Assembly (NCBI RefSeq): GCF_901709675.1
Contig: NC_051104.1
Span: 5,005,501 to 5,069,500, forward strand
DNA: 64,000 bases
Reading direction: 5' to 3'
Source of the DNA: Syngnathus acus
Taxonomy: Eukaryota > Chordata > Actinopteri > Syngnathiformes > Syngnathidae
Part shown: positions 30,301-45,300 of the stretch, piece after piece
Position numbering within the stretch: position 1 is the stretch's first letter
How the letters are laid out: each line of letters starts with the position of its first letter
Position numbers and translations under genes: made by a program
The notes under the pieces: model-generated
The model's database searches: none
What the model saw: only the letters and a program-made list of their open reading frames with translations
Told to the model about the DNA's origin: nothing

Positions 30301-33300
30301 GCGTTAGAATCTCCATGCGACCGGCTGGGGATTGAGGAACTGCTGGCAAAGGGACTCGACTGCTAGCATCGCATTGCAGGGCGGGGGTACGGGGGGACGC
30401 TGGGGATGCAAATGGGGAAAAGGACCGGGGGCTCTCGGGGCTCTCTCCTGCACTGCCTAATGAAGCGTTACCCAAAGAGGTGCTTCCAGGCATGGTTCCA
30501 ACCCCGCCGCATGGTGCCTTCACTTCAACGTCTATGCTGGTCTTTTCTGTCTGCTCAAAGAAGCGCAGCTTTTCTTCGTCACTGAGTCCAGTAGGTGCCA
30601 GGGGTCCACGAGCGTCCATACCCGAGTGCCGCTGCCAATCCCAACTCTGAGTCGCTCCCGTTGGCGACAGGGATGCCCCTTTGCAGAGCTCACTGTACTC
30701 CTTGAAGGGAGAGCCGGTCTTCTGATCTGAGAGAGACGACATGCTGTCTCCCGTTTCTTAAATTCCTCTAGTTTCTCTCCTTTGCAGTTTCTCCTGAGCC
30801 TCAGGAGTTTAAATGTCGATCTTCACTTTTTCTTTGTAGATCCTTTTCCTCAGTCACCGAGGTACGCCGTTCATTTGTGTCAAGTCCTTCTTTATCTCAA
30901 AGAGAAAGTGATGCCGTAGCGAATAAGCACTTCTCTCTCTCGCTTTCTCTCTCTCCCTCACAGCTTCACACCACTTGCTGTGCTTGTCATGTGACCTAGT
31001 TGTGAACGCCAACTGGTTACTCGCAACTCCCAAATCCCGCCCCTCATGTTGAAGGGGGTAAGCTCCATCCCTTTCCAGTTTTCACTTTCCCTTCACGTCT
31101 TTCTCACCATGACACATGCACACAGAGCTGTGCCCTTGAAAATTTCCTTCAGCAGTATGGAGAAAGGACGGCAAAAGATCCTTTCATTCAAAAACCACCT
31201 TATCTTCCCTTCTAAGCTTTGTGCAGCCAATTTCAACAAATAAAAAATAGATAGCCCCCTCCTCCGTGTTAAAGGGCTGGATATTTTTCTTCCATTTATC
31301 ATAAGAGGAGGGTCCATGGTGGAATGAGTTTGTGCAAGACATAGGGCATGTCTGCAGTCTGTCTACGCATTACAAGAGGGTAGGACAAGAACAGCGACAA
31401 ACCAGAGGGGGATGGAGAGGAAGCCTCTGGTAAAGAGACCTTGTTATCTGTCACAATGAATCTGGTCACATTGCGGAGAATCACTCCATTGCCCCTAACG
31501 GCACTACAACTGTGTTTACGCATATATAATTAGCTAAACAAATAATGAGACGATGAAAAAAAATATACTGTATGTGTCTGAAGAATCGAATTATTTACGA
31601 CCAAGTAAAAAGCCGTGATTAATAAAAACTTGGAAAACAGCAATTTCAACTGAACAGATTTTCAAAAGTTCTTTCATAAGAGTCTGAAAAATCCTCCTAA
31701 TTAAAAAAAAAAAGGAAAAATATTATAATATCAAGAAATATCAATCTATCAGTTCAGAGAAAAGTCAAACAGATGGGCAGCTGCGGCCAGACAGGTCCTG
31801 AGGTGCAGGCAGATAGGCAGCTGGTGTACTGTCACTGCATCTGTGTGTCAAATATTCCAGCCCATTTATCCGCTTTCGCTTTGTTTGCAAAACTGACATT
31901 GAGGTGTCATGGTGATAAGACAAAAACAGAGGCAGACAAAATAAACAATGGCTTCATTCAGCCTGAGTAAAATTCTGATATAATCCCACCGTGCGACCAA
32001 AACATGAATATTAAAAAGAAAATAATGTTACAATAAAGCTGCAGAATTAATAAAAATAAGAATTATTAAAAATAAAATAAAACTCAAAATAAAAATTCGG
32101 GAGTAATTACTGCCTTCACGCGTCTCTAAAAGGCAGCGATATAAAGACGCAAAGATCAGGTGTGAAAGAAAACACCATTATCACCGTGGGGCTGTCACAG
32201 ATACGGATGATGTCGACAGACAGTCTTAAGTGATGTCTATTTATAGTTCCATCTCATCTTCTTCTCAGCCTAGTCACAACAACCCCCTTTTCTTCGCAAA
32301 ACATCTATTGTTCCCGCAATGGACCCTCTTCCCATTAGCTGCCAACGAAACTGCCTCCTGTTGCTATGGTGACCGATTCCTCATCTGTGTGCCTGTTCCA
32401 GCCATGTCTGGTGGTGATGGTTGTGTAGTCTGAACATTCCAGAAGACTGGCGAGGGGAGGGGAGGGTGGTGCTAACTGAATGACGCTTTGATGATATATT
32501 CAACAATCAACATTCATTGATGTTTTTTTAATTTCAGTTTTGTTTTTTTTCTCCCCAAAATGCTGTGTCACTGCAGGAGTTTGTGCAATGAGCATCAATC
32601 CATCTGGCGTGCCTCAAGGGTGTCAGACCACAAAAATAGTTCTTTCATATTCAGACACACACAGCAAACGTTTGGGCTCAGTGTACAGCTTTTTTTTTTT
32701 TTTTTTTTTTTCCACTGGCACGTCCCACTTCCTGATGGAAATACACCACAGCGCATCTTATTGTGTTTTGTTTGCATTGTGTAATTAAAGCATGACATGG
32801 AAGAAGGTCTGCTGCTGTTTGAGCAAACACCACAAATCCAAAGTAAATATGGATACTGCTGCAGTACAATATTTCTTAATTGCATTTTTTTTAAACAATT
32901 GGCAAGGTTCGGCAATGCTCCCCTCATAAACAGCAGCGTTTCTGATATGAAAATCATCAAGGCAATATTTTAGTGATCCTGGTAGAATCTTTTTTTTATT
33001 TTCGACAATCTTGCACGTAATGAAAGTGTATGAGCCAGAGATCAATAACGTAATGCCCTTTTCTGTTCCTACAGCAACAATAACGATTTTATGTCTTCAA
33101 AACAGCTGGCACCACTTGCTTCTCCACCAAAGGGAATTCATGCCCCGTTGATTAGAATGAATTTGAAAAAGACAATTTGCCGTTCTGCAACACTTGAACT
33201 CCAAAACAGTTCATTTTGCAAAGCCGCAAATAACCGGGGACGAAAAATGATTGCGCGACGAGTGAAGTACTGCTTTTCACGTTAAAGTGACACAAGTGCA

Positions 33301-36300
33301 AAATGACAAATCTGTTTGTGAGCTACAATTTTTGCAAGTGAGGCATGAAAAGCAAATCTGTTCACAAACTACACAAACGATCGGCATCCTTTGACATCAG
33401 TTCACATCGATTTTGACTTGCATCTTTATGGCGAGACTTCCATTAATCTCTTTATCTTCCGCTTTGTCGGCTGGCGAATTTTCTGCTTCGGTCTGTTTTA
33501 ATGTTCTCTTTGGTTGTCGCAGTCGGACTCAAGTGTCATTTTTATGAAAGCGTCGTTTATCTTTTCATATTGACAAAAGTGCTCGGACATAGTGAGATAA
33601 AGGAGAATTTAAGCAATTACTACTTTTTGGAGAATTCCCTCGAACTCACCTTTCCACCTTATGACTGTGCATAGCACCACAAAAAAATATCTTATAAAAT
33701 AAAATATTTTGTCAGCAAGCTGGCTGAATAATTTTGAATGTAATAAAGCCGCCTTTGCAAGTTTTCGCCTCCGTCTCTGGCAAGCCGTATAATCACTTTC
33801 AGCAGTGCTGCTTCCGTGTTAAACTTAAGCTCTTTTTTGTCCTTATTATCATCTCCAACGGGAGGAAACGACAAGGAAATTGCTTTGCATCTTCATAAAT
33901 CATTCTGGCACACAAAACCACTCTTTAAAATAAATAAATAAAGAAAGGGAGACTCACCTGTAGCCGTAAAGTGTCCGAGTCAGCGGTCACAGCGCATGGA
34001 AAAAAATATAAAAGAGACAAATAATTGAAGATTTAACATTTCATTAAAAAAATAAATAAATGTGTAACTATTTCAAAACAGAGTTAATATCACTCCAATC
34101 ATGATTCATTTCTAGAAGAGGTGCGAAAAGACAGGCTGCTAGAGAAGACAAGAAAGTTAATAGACACACAGGAAGGGAATAGTCACATTCAAACCATTGA
34201 TGCAATGAAAACATTCCACGAAAAAAAAAATTACTTGTATTAATAGAACACCAGTGGACCAAAAAAGGCTTTGGATTTGGAAACGACAGAGAAGATTCAC
34301 TGAGGAGAAAATTTGCCTGACTGGTTAGTAGCATCATCATACCTGTCATGAAACATGGTTAATATTGCGCAATGCATTATCATAAAAATGTAAGAAACTC
34401 TCAAGTGATGCAATCCATTTTTAAGGTCATTAGTCACACAGGAACAAAAAAAAAAACTTTACCGTAATTTGAGTGATCGTCATGCAAGGGACAATTCAAA
34501 CCTAACATTGCATACTAAATAGCGACATCACACATCATGCTAAAAACTAAAATGGACATTGTAGTCTATAATCAACTGCTATTTCATCCACAACCAACCT
34601 TCGATGATGGGGGAAACCACGTTCGGTTGTTCCACGGTATCGGCAAAGCTGGGAAAGAAGGGTTTCGCTGCAGGGTTAAGGCCAGATGTTGGCGTTCCGA
34701 GTGAGACCATAGATGGGGAGGAAGAGGGGCTAACACTTGGAGAGTCTTGCGTAGGTATTTGTTTTGCCGCTGAGCTGGTGGGACTCTTCGCAGAGGACGA
34801 AGACGAAGAGCGAGACTTCTTGGATTGCTTCTTGTCTGACTGCTCGCTTTTCGCTTCTTTGGATTGGGCTTCCTGCGCTGTGGTTTTGGGGGAGCGGAGT
34901 GGGGCTGGGGAAGGGGTGTCGAAAACCAAGCCCAAAGTGCTCACGTCACCGAAATCAAACGGCTCACTGTTGCTGCTAGCGTGCGAGTTGTTCAAGAGCC
35001 ACGAGGCGTCGGATGGTGAAAGGGGCGGGGCCGATGCAAACACCTCGCCGTTTGCCGAAAGGGCGGAGCCTGGCTGGGATGAAGGGCTGAAAGCTGAAAT
35101 GTCGACCTCGGGGATGCTTTGCTTAACAGGCTCTTGGAAGGAACTCGTTTCAAACATCCCACTATCGCCCATGTCGCCCGAGCTGACGTTTTCGGTATCA
35201 ATCAGCATTTCGAATGGATCACCTGGACTCGCCGCCACGGGGAAGGGGTCAACCGGCCCAGCGCCGGTAGAGGAGGGCATCGTGAACGGAGCTGCTGTAG
35301 CTTTCAGCTCGCTGTTCAAAACGAGTGGACTTGCAGGAACTAATACTTCATGGGAGAACGACGACGGGATGAGGCCCTCTTCTGGAAAGGTCTCCTCTTT
35401 CCAAGGGCTCTGGCTGGTATTTATGTCAGCAAAGGAGACGTCCATGCTTGCTAGAGTTGAACTTCCGAGATCCTTCATAGCTTCTTGGGTGATTTTCCCC
35501 GCGGATGAAGTGGCAAATGACTCCGGAGACACTTCCCATTCTTCTGGAATCTTCTTCCTGCTTTTGCCCTTCTTACCTCGCCCTCCGCTTTTCCAAATTT
35601 GCTCCTCCCATCCATCCCCGCTATCTCGTTTGGGTTCAGGCCTTTGGTAGAATAAGTCCGCTGAGGGAACGCTTTCTCCATGCGCTTCAAGGTGACCTTT
35701 GCTTTCCAAGTGTTCAGAAGAGCCCTCGTCTTTCTGTCTCCTTTTCTTCTTTTTCTTGTGTTTTCTGTCCGATTCGTCTGCGTCCCTTTCGTCACCTCCG
35801 GCATAAGCTGGGCTTTCTCTGCTGGGCAAGGTCTTAGGGGTGTCATCGCGAATCATTGCGAGATTGTTAGCATGACGACTGATCACAGAGGTGACACTGG
35901 GGGTGAAAGGGAGGTCGGATGATAGGCAGGCAATCGGGTCTGGCCAGCAGTCACCTAAGGCACCTTGTTGTGGGTGGAGAGGGGAAGAGTTTAAGGTTTG
36001 CGCTTGTTAGGTTGGGGATAAAAATAACTTTGTTGTCCCCGACAAGTTTACAATCATAACAAGCAACATAAAGACTTCATTGCAATACATGAAATTATAA
36101 TTTTGCTTTGGTCTCGGGGAAATTTTAAACATTTTAAAACCACGATAAAAACAATTTGCATTTCTTTCAAAACAAATAAGTTGAACTTTTTGTTACTCTT
36201 ATCTCCAGTGCACAGACACACACTCATTTAATACCAAAAAATGGGCCACTTGTCCGGCTCCATACTTTTCAAGGACTCTCTTGAGGGCTCTCGGTTCAAG

Positions 36301-39300
36301 AAGAAGCTTACACAATTCTGCTGCCTGTGCACTATAATTGGGACAAGCTGAAAAGTGTCCCGTGGGACTCAAATCATGTAAACGTACAACCTCATTAGGT
36401 TGAAGAACAACTTGGGGGAAAAAAAAGTACCAGTATCTCGATGCTATAGAAAATAAAGTACAAGTAAAATAATTTCAGTGGACAGAGCAACAATTTTATC
36501 TGTCATTATTCATATGGCATGTTCAAACTATGGTGGTAAAATTAAAAAACAAAACGCCAGTTTCAAATGTGAGCAAAGCATGTGCTAGGTGCCAATGTGA
36601 TCAAGTTGGAAGATTCTTCGTCTGCCATTTATTCCTGTAAAGTGACCCCTGGAATAAACTTAATATTTAGCATGCAAGAGTGCAGCAGGACAGCAACTAG
36701 TGCAGAAAGCTCTCCTAAGTAGGATAAATACATAACCAAGAATGTAAACACACGCAGGCAATACTAGAGGCTACTGCAAAGTTGGACACTGTATATATGA
36801 CAGCACCACATGTGAATGGACCTCAAGGCCGATGATTAAATCTGATCTGAGCCAGTGTGCGTGCGATAGGAAGAAGCTCTCGGAAAGAAGACAGACAGCT
36901 GATGTGCGTAATGCCTCCAGTGGAACAAACATGTTTGTTATGATACATCTGAAATAAAATGTTCATCTCGCTAGAAAAGTGAAATGTTCGAGTAAATCTG
37001 CACGTGTTACCTGCTGTCAGATCCAGCGGGCTGCGAGGAGCTTGCGGTTCAGGCTGCATGGGGCTGTGCGCCACTTTTGGGGCCTCGGACCCCGTTGAGG
37101 GTTGCAGAGGATCCGCGATACTTGGAGGCTTCTCTGCGGTAAAAGCTGCAGGGCCGCCTTCCATATTCAAACCTGGGCCTGCAGGCTGGGAGAAACCTGA
37201 GAAACCAGAAATATAAAACGAGAAAAAAAGAAATGCTGACTGATTTATGAATTTATGAATGTGCAAATAATCAACAATGCAAATAATAAGGACCGAAGAG
37301 AGAAATATTCTGGTGAACAAAAAACATTAAGTGTGTTGAAGCCCGGAGCTGTGATTCAGGGGCCGAGGGACGCCAAGTCTCATTAAAGCAACGGTGACAT
37401 CGGAGTGGAGTACGTAGACGTTGGCTTGGTGAAAAGCATGACTCAGCCTCAGAGCATACAATGTTTACCATTGCGTGTTTGTTTATACTGTATAGCAAAC
37501 CACATGGCAATTATCTTGTTGGCATTTGTCTGCTTAAAAAAATGACAAACTTAAGACATCAGGCCTCTTCCAAATGTGGATGAATAAAAAAAAGCTCAGT
37601 ATTTGTAAGTTAAAATGATACTGTTGTTTTTGTATGAAACGCAAAAATCTCAAAACGCTCTAAATCTGAACAAATTCTAAGACGCACACGTGTAGAAAAC
37701 CTGAAAATAATCCCGTCAGGCTTAAATGTATTATTTGGAAAGGGTTGGTTAGAGGGTCTGAGTAACCTCCCGTGGAGGCTGACAGGAAAGGGTAGCCATC
37801 ACAAGTCATAAGAACAAAAAGAGAGGAGGAAGAAGGGAGCGGATGAAAGAGGAGGGAGAGGAAAGCAAAATAAACAACAACAGTAATTGTATTCAAAAAT
37901 AAAAAGTCAACTAATGCTGATGCATCATGAACAGCACATTCTCAAAAATGTTAATTCCAAGGGGCTACAAAACATCGAGAGATTTTTTTCTATTATTATC
38001 AAATCTTTCTTTCATACCAGATAAGAAGTCTGCTGCCAAGAACTGCTGCGGATCAACTTTAAGCGGCTGCCCATCTCCCCGATGCTCTGGGAGCGACATT
38101 GACGTCTGCCCCCCTGTGGTCACTTTACAACCTGCAGTAACACACACAAAAATAACCATTGAAATAAGTGCATGCTTTTATCTAAATGAACACTTGGCGT
38201 CACGGCATTTAGAAAAATAGGAACCGTCATGTACCCAAACTCTCACCTGGCGAACGGTCTCCCAAATGATGTTCCATTTAACTGATTGTTCAGGGATATT
38301 TCTTACATGCGGGTGACTGCCTTTGTCTCTGTCCTCACTGCAGCCTCAGCTGACTGAGCTACTAACACTTTGAACCCCCGGTCGCATGTACACGCGCGCA
38401 CACACACAAAAAAAAAAACAAAAAAAAACAAGAGTGCTATTGCAGTCAGGGCGTCTGGGTTGGGTGTGACGTCCCGGGTCGCTGCCACTAGTACCTCCCC
38501 TTGTCTCCCTGACTAGTAAATGCCCTTCAACTCAACCCAGTCTCCATCTATGGATTCCGACTGGACTGAGGGGATCAGCCCTTATTTTATGAAATGATAC
38601 AAGATGATCAATTTGACTGTCCAGAGAAGAGGAAGGAACAAAGGGTTGTCGGGAGAACGATGGAGCGGACTACATTATCCTCTAACAACATGTTATTGGG
38701 GATTTTAAGAATGAGAATCCGCAGGAAGGACGTTCATGAAGGGAGGAGGGCAGAAAGGAGAAGGAGGGAGGCGCCAATGGCAATTCTCTCGCAGCAGCAT
38801 CCACAGGATGACAGTGAAGCGAACAGACAGGATGCCAACCAAAGTCACAAACACTTCGCACATGCAGACTTGCAAAGCAGCCATTGTATTGTTTACCTCA
38901 ACAAAAAAAGGCAAGAAGCTTATTGGACAGGGTGGATAATTAATCCCGAAAAAGTGTATCCTGTAGTTTTTAAATGAACGTCTCGTGTCTAAGAGTCTTT
39001 CTAGGAAGAGGAAAATGATTTTGCGAGATAAGAGTGAGCAGTGTGTCTATGAAATCATTGAAGTGGAAAGATGGCGGGAAGCAGGCGGATGCTGAGCTGT
39101 CTGACTTGTTGACATCACACTTGACCATTTTGTAAAAAACGTCAGGGGGCTAGGACGAAATGCCTCTTATATATATTTTTTTTTATAACTGCTGGGTTGT
39201 TAGATTGAGAATCAAATTGATTTCTAAAATCCAAACTTTTTCCACTTTAGACTAAATTCCTCCTGTCTACTCGACAAAACTGTCCCCATAAGGCAGATCA

Positions 39301-42300
39301 CACTTACGATAGCAAACCTCGGAAGCAGTCAACCTATTTCCATCCCAGATTCCGGATGGTGCCCAGTGGTTTAGCTTCACCACAACGATATAATCGGGAA
39401 TAAGCCGGCAGGATAGTTGGATGTCCTCCAATTGACCCCAGTCTCACCCTGCTCTCGCTTTTGGACCTTGTCAGGGTCGCCACCACACCACAGGCACATT
39501 GTGAGGCTTCATCTGAGACAGACTGGTGACTCTTTTGGATGACAATCCAAAACACAAATCTAAAATTATTGTAATACAGATTCATAATTTGGATTATTTT
39601 TCAGAATCATTCACCCCTACCGCAATTATGAATACACCACATCAAAATACTTCATGAAGTCATTTGATGAAAGTTAAACAAACTATTTTTTCCTGATGCT
39701 AAGCAAAGTCTGAACACAGCTAAATCGTTACCTGCTAGATTAAGAAATCGAAGCTTGGCCTAATTATATCTAATCCGGTCAAATTTAGCTCAACCTTTTT
39801 TTTGGAGTTGCTCCCGCTGAGGCACATTGGGTTTGATGTACAGTACTGCCATATTTAATTAATACCGAAACTGGAATTGCACACTCCATGGCTAAACCCA
39901 AGGAAGCAGTGCAGCGGTGGATGAAAGTATTTGTGACGACACTATTCAGGTTTGTGTGTGTGTGTAGGAGAGGGCGGACATCATTTAACGAGACAAGAAA
40001 TGACACAATGAACCCTGCATAGTTGAACTGCCTGTGGTTCCAGGCATTTGACACAATACGGCAAAAAAAAAAAAACAATAATAGAGCTGCTGCAAGCAGT
40101 GTCAGTTAACTGCGACAACGTTACCGCACATTTAATTAAGATCTTCTCGAGGTGAACTTGTCAAATCACCGATTGCGTGACGAGGTGTTGACCACGCTGT
40201 TATTTTGTGAGCTGATTGAGCCGACAAAGCAATGTTCCTGTCCTCGTAATCATTTTAAGATCAGTATTGTCTTGCAAGAAACCATTGCATGCAACTCAAG
40301 CCTATGACAAGAAACTAAACCAAAACTGGCAAACAGCATGAAACATGCCTCTAGCATCATGCGTGCTGGGATGAGAGCTTGTCATACCCAATGCGTTTCC
40401 TAAAAAGCCAAAATAATGTGCGTGTGCCTCCGGCATTGAAACATCACAATATTGTTGATGTCTTTGAATTAAAACTTGATTTTCCTGGAGAAGGAAGGTG
40501 CGACGGATATGACAGCATTTTTTTCTGCGCGTGTGTTTCGAGCAGTGGCTTTTCTATAAATTCAAAGAACTGTCAATCAAGACACAATTAGGAAAATAGG
40601 AATGTATTATGTGTCAGAATAAAGTGATGTAAGACTGTTCGATCCCTATAGGAAAAAAAATAATAATGATGTTCAAGTTTTTGGACTATTATTGCCAAGA
40701 TCTCTTCAATGTGGAATTTTATGGTAATGTAGGTTGCTTCATCTTGCTGAAAATAAAAACATCCTCAAAAATCCATCTAAAGCTTTGCATTGAGTGTTCA
40801 TCTCAAAGCTATTAAAATGTGTGTACCTTTTTGGGACACCAGATAGAAGCAAAAAGAAAGCCAGGCTTTTTCGATTTAAACCCACACATATCACGCGTGT
40901 GACAGACGAAAAGTATTCTGTCAAAAGAGAGACCACTTCATAAAAGGCGGCTTTAGTTTTTTTTTTTTTTCCTTTCCCCCGGAGCTTGAGGATTAAACCT
41001 CCATATTAAAGACAGATTCATCCAGCAATTTGTACCAAATCACTTCAAGTGACTTAGAACTATACAGACGATACGCTGAACCAAAAAAAAAAAAGTGACA
41101 TTGTAATTCAGTAAAATCTGACATTAGAGAAAAAGTTAAACGATAGAATGGTTTAAAAGAACAATACCAAAGCCAAGGTAAGTGTTAGGTTAGTTTATTA
41201 GCACAATATGTGAGCAAACAAAGTGTATGAAAGGAAGAATCTGGGTTCGATACCCAACTGAATCAAAATTGGACTGCTCGTGCACACACGACTTATTAAC
41301 ACAGAAGTGGAATGTGCTTGTCTACAAATCATGACTCAACTATTTCGAGCAATCGTATGTTCAGGTTCGGAGGTGCCTGATTGGTTAACACTGGAATCAG
41401 GACAGCCAATCAATATAGCTAAATATAGCAAAGGAAAGCCCGATATCCATCAAGTTGCGTTGTGAGTTTCCATATTAAGTACACCCAAAATCCTAAACGG
41501 GCACTCAGAAGTGGAATCAATTGTTATTATTATAACACCGCAATTGACATTAGTTAGTAGAGTTAGTCTAGTTTGTTTACCAGGCTGTTTCTAGTTTCCA
41601 GTGCCAAACAATTGCAATACGGTTTCTGGAAAATAATGAAGAGTCGATACAGTGTTTTAAAAAAATAAAGGGAAAAACTCATGAAGGAATGACTAAGACA
41701 AAAAAAAGTCCTCCATAACTGGACAAACGGAACACAATTATGCAAAAGAACCCTGAAATCTCCATTAACATTCTTCATTCTTACTGATTGTCAAATGACA
41801 GCAGATTAAAGCAGAATTGATTTGAGTCAGAAATCACACTAGTCCAAAGGAAGGAAGAACGACTACGGTAACAATTTACGGAAAGGTAATCAACACGAGG
41901 TATAAAATAAACACGTTGACAGAAGTATAAATAATCAGTCAGTGGGGATATTTATATACACATACTCCATCCAACACACACGTGCGTGCGAAACAGCCTG
42001 GCGACCGACCGGGTGTTGACAGATGAGTCTCACAGCACCGCTGAATCAGTTTGAAAGCTTTCAGACACGCCTTTGAGCATAGTTGTGCATGTGTGTGTTT
42101 GCTCGGTTATGAATACGTCCGCGATTGGGGGGAAACGGGTTCATTGTGGCTGACTTGTTCAAATGGGGACAAATACCGTGTCGGGTAAAGTTTAGTTGGG
42201 ATTATGCAAGTAGACGTGAAGATTATGGCTGGTGTGTGTGTCTCCACGTGTCAGACTTAAGTTGATTTGCAACAAGGCCTCCTGCCTTTAGCTGACGAGA

Positions 42301-45300
42301 GTGATATGGACAAGAGAACATTTCGCTGGGGACAGAGGAAATAAATAAGGCACGAACTCGACAGACTACCCCCCCGACCTCCTAAAAAAAAAAAAAATTG
42401 CTTCAAATCAGACTGACTGCGAGTCCAAAACATCCAGAGGAACACAACTTGTTATTTGGAGGAACATTGTGTGCTGAAAAGGACAAGTTAGTCTTCCAAG
42501 AATATTATATCAGCACTAATTTATTTTTTTCCATGTGACGTGATGGAATTAGAAGTGTTAGTGGAAAAGACAGACAGGACTGCATGACACCTTCTTGTGA
42601 TGCAAAGTTTCAAATTCGCATTGCTCAATTGATGTCATTTTTGAGGGCCTTTTAATTTTTTTACAAGCGTCTCATTTCACCTGCTCTTGATTTGCACCTC
42701 GCTATTTAAAGAAGCAAAATCAGCCAGTGTGAATTGTCTCGGGTTTGATGAATCAGGAGTTTGTGCTTGTTTTCGCACAAGCAAACCTTCACAATAGCAA
42801 ACGAAGCCTGACTGTGCGCTATATTTTAGTGGTGTTCATTCTTGTGAACATTAAAACTTGACGAAAGGAAGACATTGATCGGCTAGGATAGCGTTTGTGT
42901 AAATGTTGCAGAGGGAAATAGGTGCTTCGAAGCAGAAACCGTTGATGGGCAGTCAGTGTGGCGATGAAGGCGGGATCTAGTCCTCTGAAGCATTAGGGAT
43001 TGTAGAGAGAGAGGGAAAATGGGATTGGGGAAGCAAAGTAAAGAATTTGTAATGGCAGCAGATGGAAAAAAAAAAAAAAAGAATTGAAATGTTAAAAGTG
43101 AAATAATATAAAAGCAGGATGAATTATGAAAAAATGGATGTCAAAGTAGGGTAAGAAGGGAATAGAGGGGAAAAGGAAAGAAAGCAATTAGTCACAAATT
43201 CAACAGTCAATAAATAAAATTATAAAGACATATATAATATATTTGAAATATTTTGGCTAACCGACAGTCATTCAGCAGCGACTCGCATCTCAACATGCAC
43301 GGCTGTACTTGCTCTGCTAAGTATTGAAGAAAAAAAATGAAGCTTCAAATTTGATTCACGAACCAGTTGTGATAATAAAGAAGAAATTCAAGAGAGTCCG
43401 CCCAATGTTGAACAAAGAGCGTCATCTAGAGGAGTAAAAAAAACAACTGGTTCATGAAGCAAATCTGAAGTTTCATTTGCCGTCACTACAGCTAATTCAT
43501 TTTACGTTCTCAGCTCCCCACTTGACGAACAAATGACATCCCTAGAGAATACCTAGACAAGCCCAGATGCCTTTACTACTATTAAGTCCATGCATGACTT
43601 AAAAAAAACTCAAATATCACTCAGGTAATCTGTGGGATCTGCTTGGTAAATGTGGATTAATGACCTTCAAATTCTATCATAACATGCAGAAATACCGCTT
43701 GGTAACCATGGTGACACAAGCTGCCCATTCCATCATGCCATGCAAAGCAGCAAGAGACGACAGGCAGGCGACTTAACATGCACAACACAGTCACCGACAT
43801 CTATCCCTACTGAGGCACCCACGAGCCTTATGTACCAAAAACACAGAAAGGCAGCGAGGAGGTCCTAAAGTCACAAATCAGCTTAGCTTAATAGTTCACG
43901 TTTTATTTTTTTGCTTTTGGCCTCATTACTCAGGGTTTCATCAGTCTCGAGTGTAAACTGTCATATGAAAATGTGTCTCTTATTTATTCTAATTTGTTGA
44001 ACCATGCATAAACTGGGAGTTAAGTGAGCTGCAAGTGGTTTGTAACAAATGTTCTAATTGGTCCTGCTTAAACGTAAATTTGAGATAAAATAAAAATAAA
44101 AATACGACTATGGCCATAATTGGCATTTGCAGATGAGCGAATAACCGCAACAATTTCATTTGGGAATCGTGGGATCTCTCTTACCGGGCTTTTGCACCCC
44201 CTGAGCTTTCTCGTCTCCATTTTCCAATGCTGTACCTGTGTGTGCACAAATACACATACACGGAAGCACAGAAAAAAGCAAAGACATTACCATCCATTGG
44301 ATTACTAGGGGCTGGACGGTTAAAAAAAAAAAATCCCACCATATAGTAGAGATCAAGAAATATGCCCGAATCTAATAAAGAGGAAAAACTGACCCGGAAA
44401 CCAGAAGTCTTATAAAAACGGGACCTCTTTACAGTCACTGGGCACAACTACTATTAATACCACATGGAGCAAATACATTGGCTGGTCGCGGCGCAGGATG
44501 CAAGAACAAGATGAGAAGCTTGCCAGGTCACTGCACTTGCTTTATCTTCCATGTACGTACGACTCAGAACAAGTCAAACAGGCCGTGAGTCAAAAATAGC
44601 AGATTAAATGTAAACAAGGACAGGTGTCGCAATACAAGTTTTTTTTTTAGCATCTCTGTTTGATGTCAACACTGGTGACTCGGTACAACAGATTACGAGG
44701 TAATAAAATAATATTAATTGGGGCGTATGTTTTCAAATGAATAATCGACACAATCGAAAAGCAAATCATCAGTATTTGCCATCCTCCTTTATAAAGTGAG
44801 TTATAAACATACAAATTGGGAATGTGAATATATTCAAGTAATCGTGGTAAGGGAATATTTTTAAAACCATACTGCTGGAAAAATCCAAGTAAAACGTGCA
44901 ACCGCACGTTTTCAACTGCGAACATGAAGTAGATTGCAATAACGTGCAATAACCATATGTGCAATCACACTATGTGCAATATCTGTCTACCTCACACTCT
45001 TTTACCTGCTTTCTTTGCACTGGTTTTTTTTTTTTTTCTTCCCTTGCACTATTTTTTTATCTAATATTTTTTTTATCTCCACTGCATATTGTGTATTGTG
45101 TATTTTGTATATACTGTCCATATTTTTTAATTATATATACCTTCTACTTTTTTAAATCTTTTACCCCCTTCCCCGCATGCATGTGTGTGTGTATATGTTA
45201 AGTGTACTGCTGCTAACATAGGAGTTTCCCCATTGAGGGAATAATAAAGGATTATCTTATCTTATCTTATCTTATGAAAACCCATGCATGAGAAAAACAC

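Noticed and set aside
34068-34349. Extra map4 exon after a GACAG acceptor near 34345
   Set aside because: Open frame but no family-like composition, and no convincing donor in phase.
34604-35650. 348-codon open frame on the plus strand
   Set aside because: Mirror of the large map4 exon 34599-35954, which has proper splice borders and phase.
34579-35886. Independent gene starting [11 protein letters not shown]
   Set aside because: The frame is open upstream to an acceptor at 35955 and enters in phase 1, so the methionine is internal to a map4 exon.
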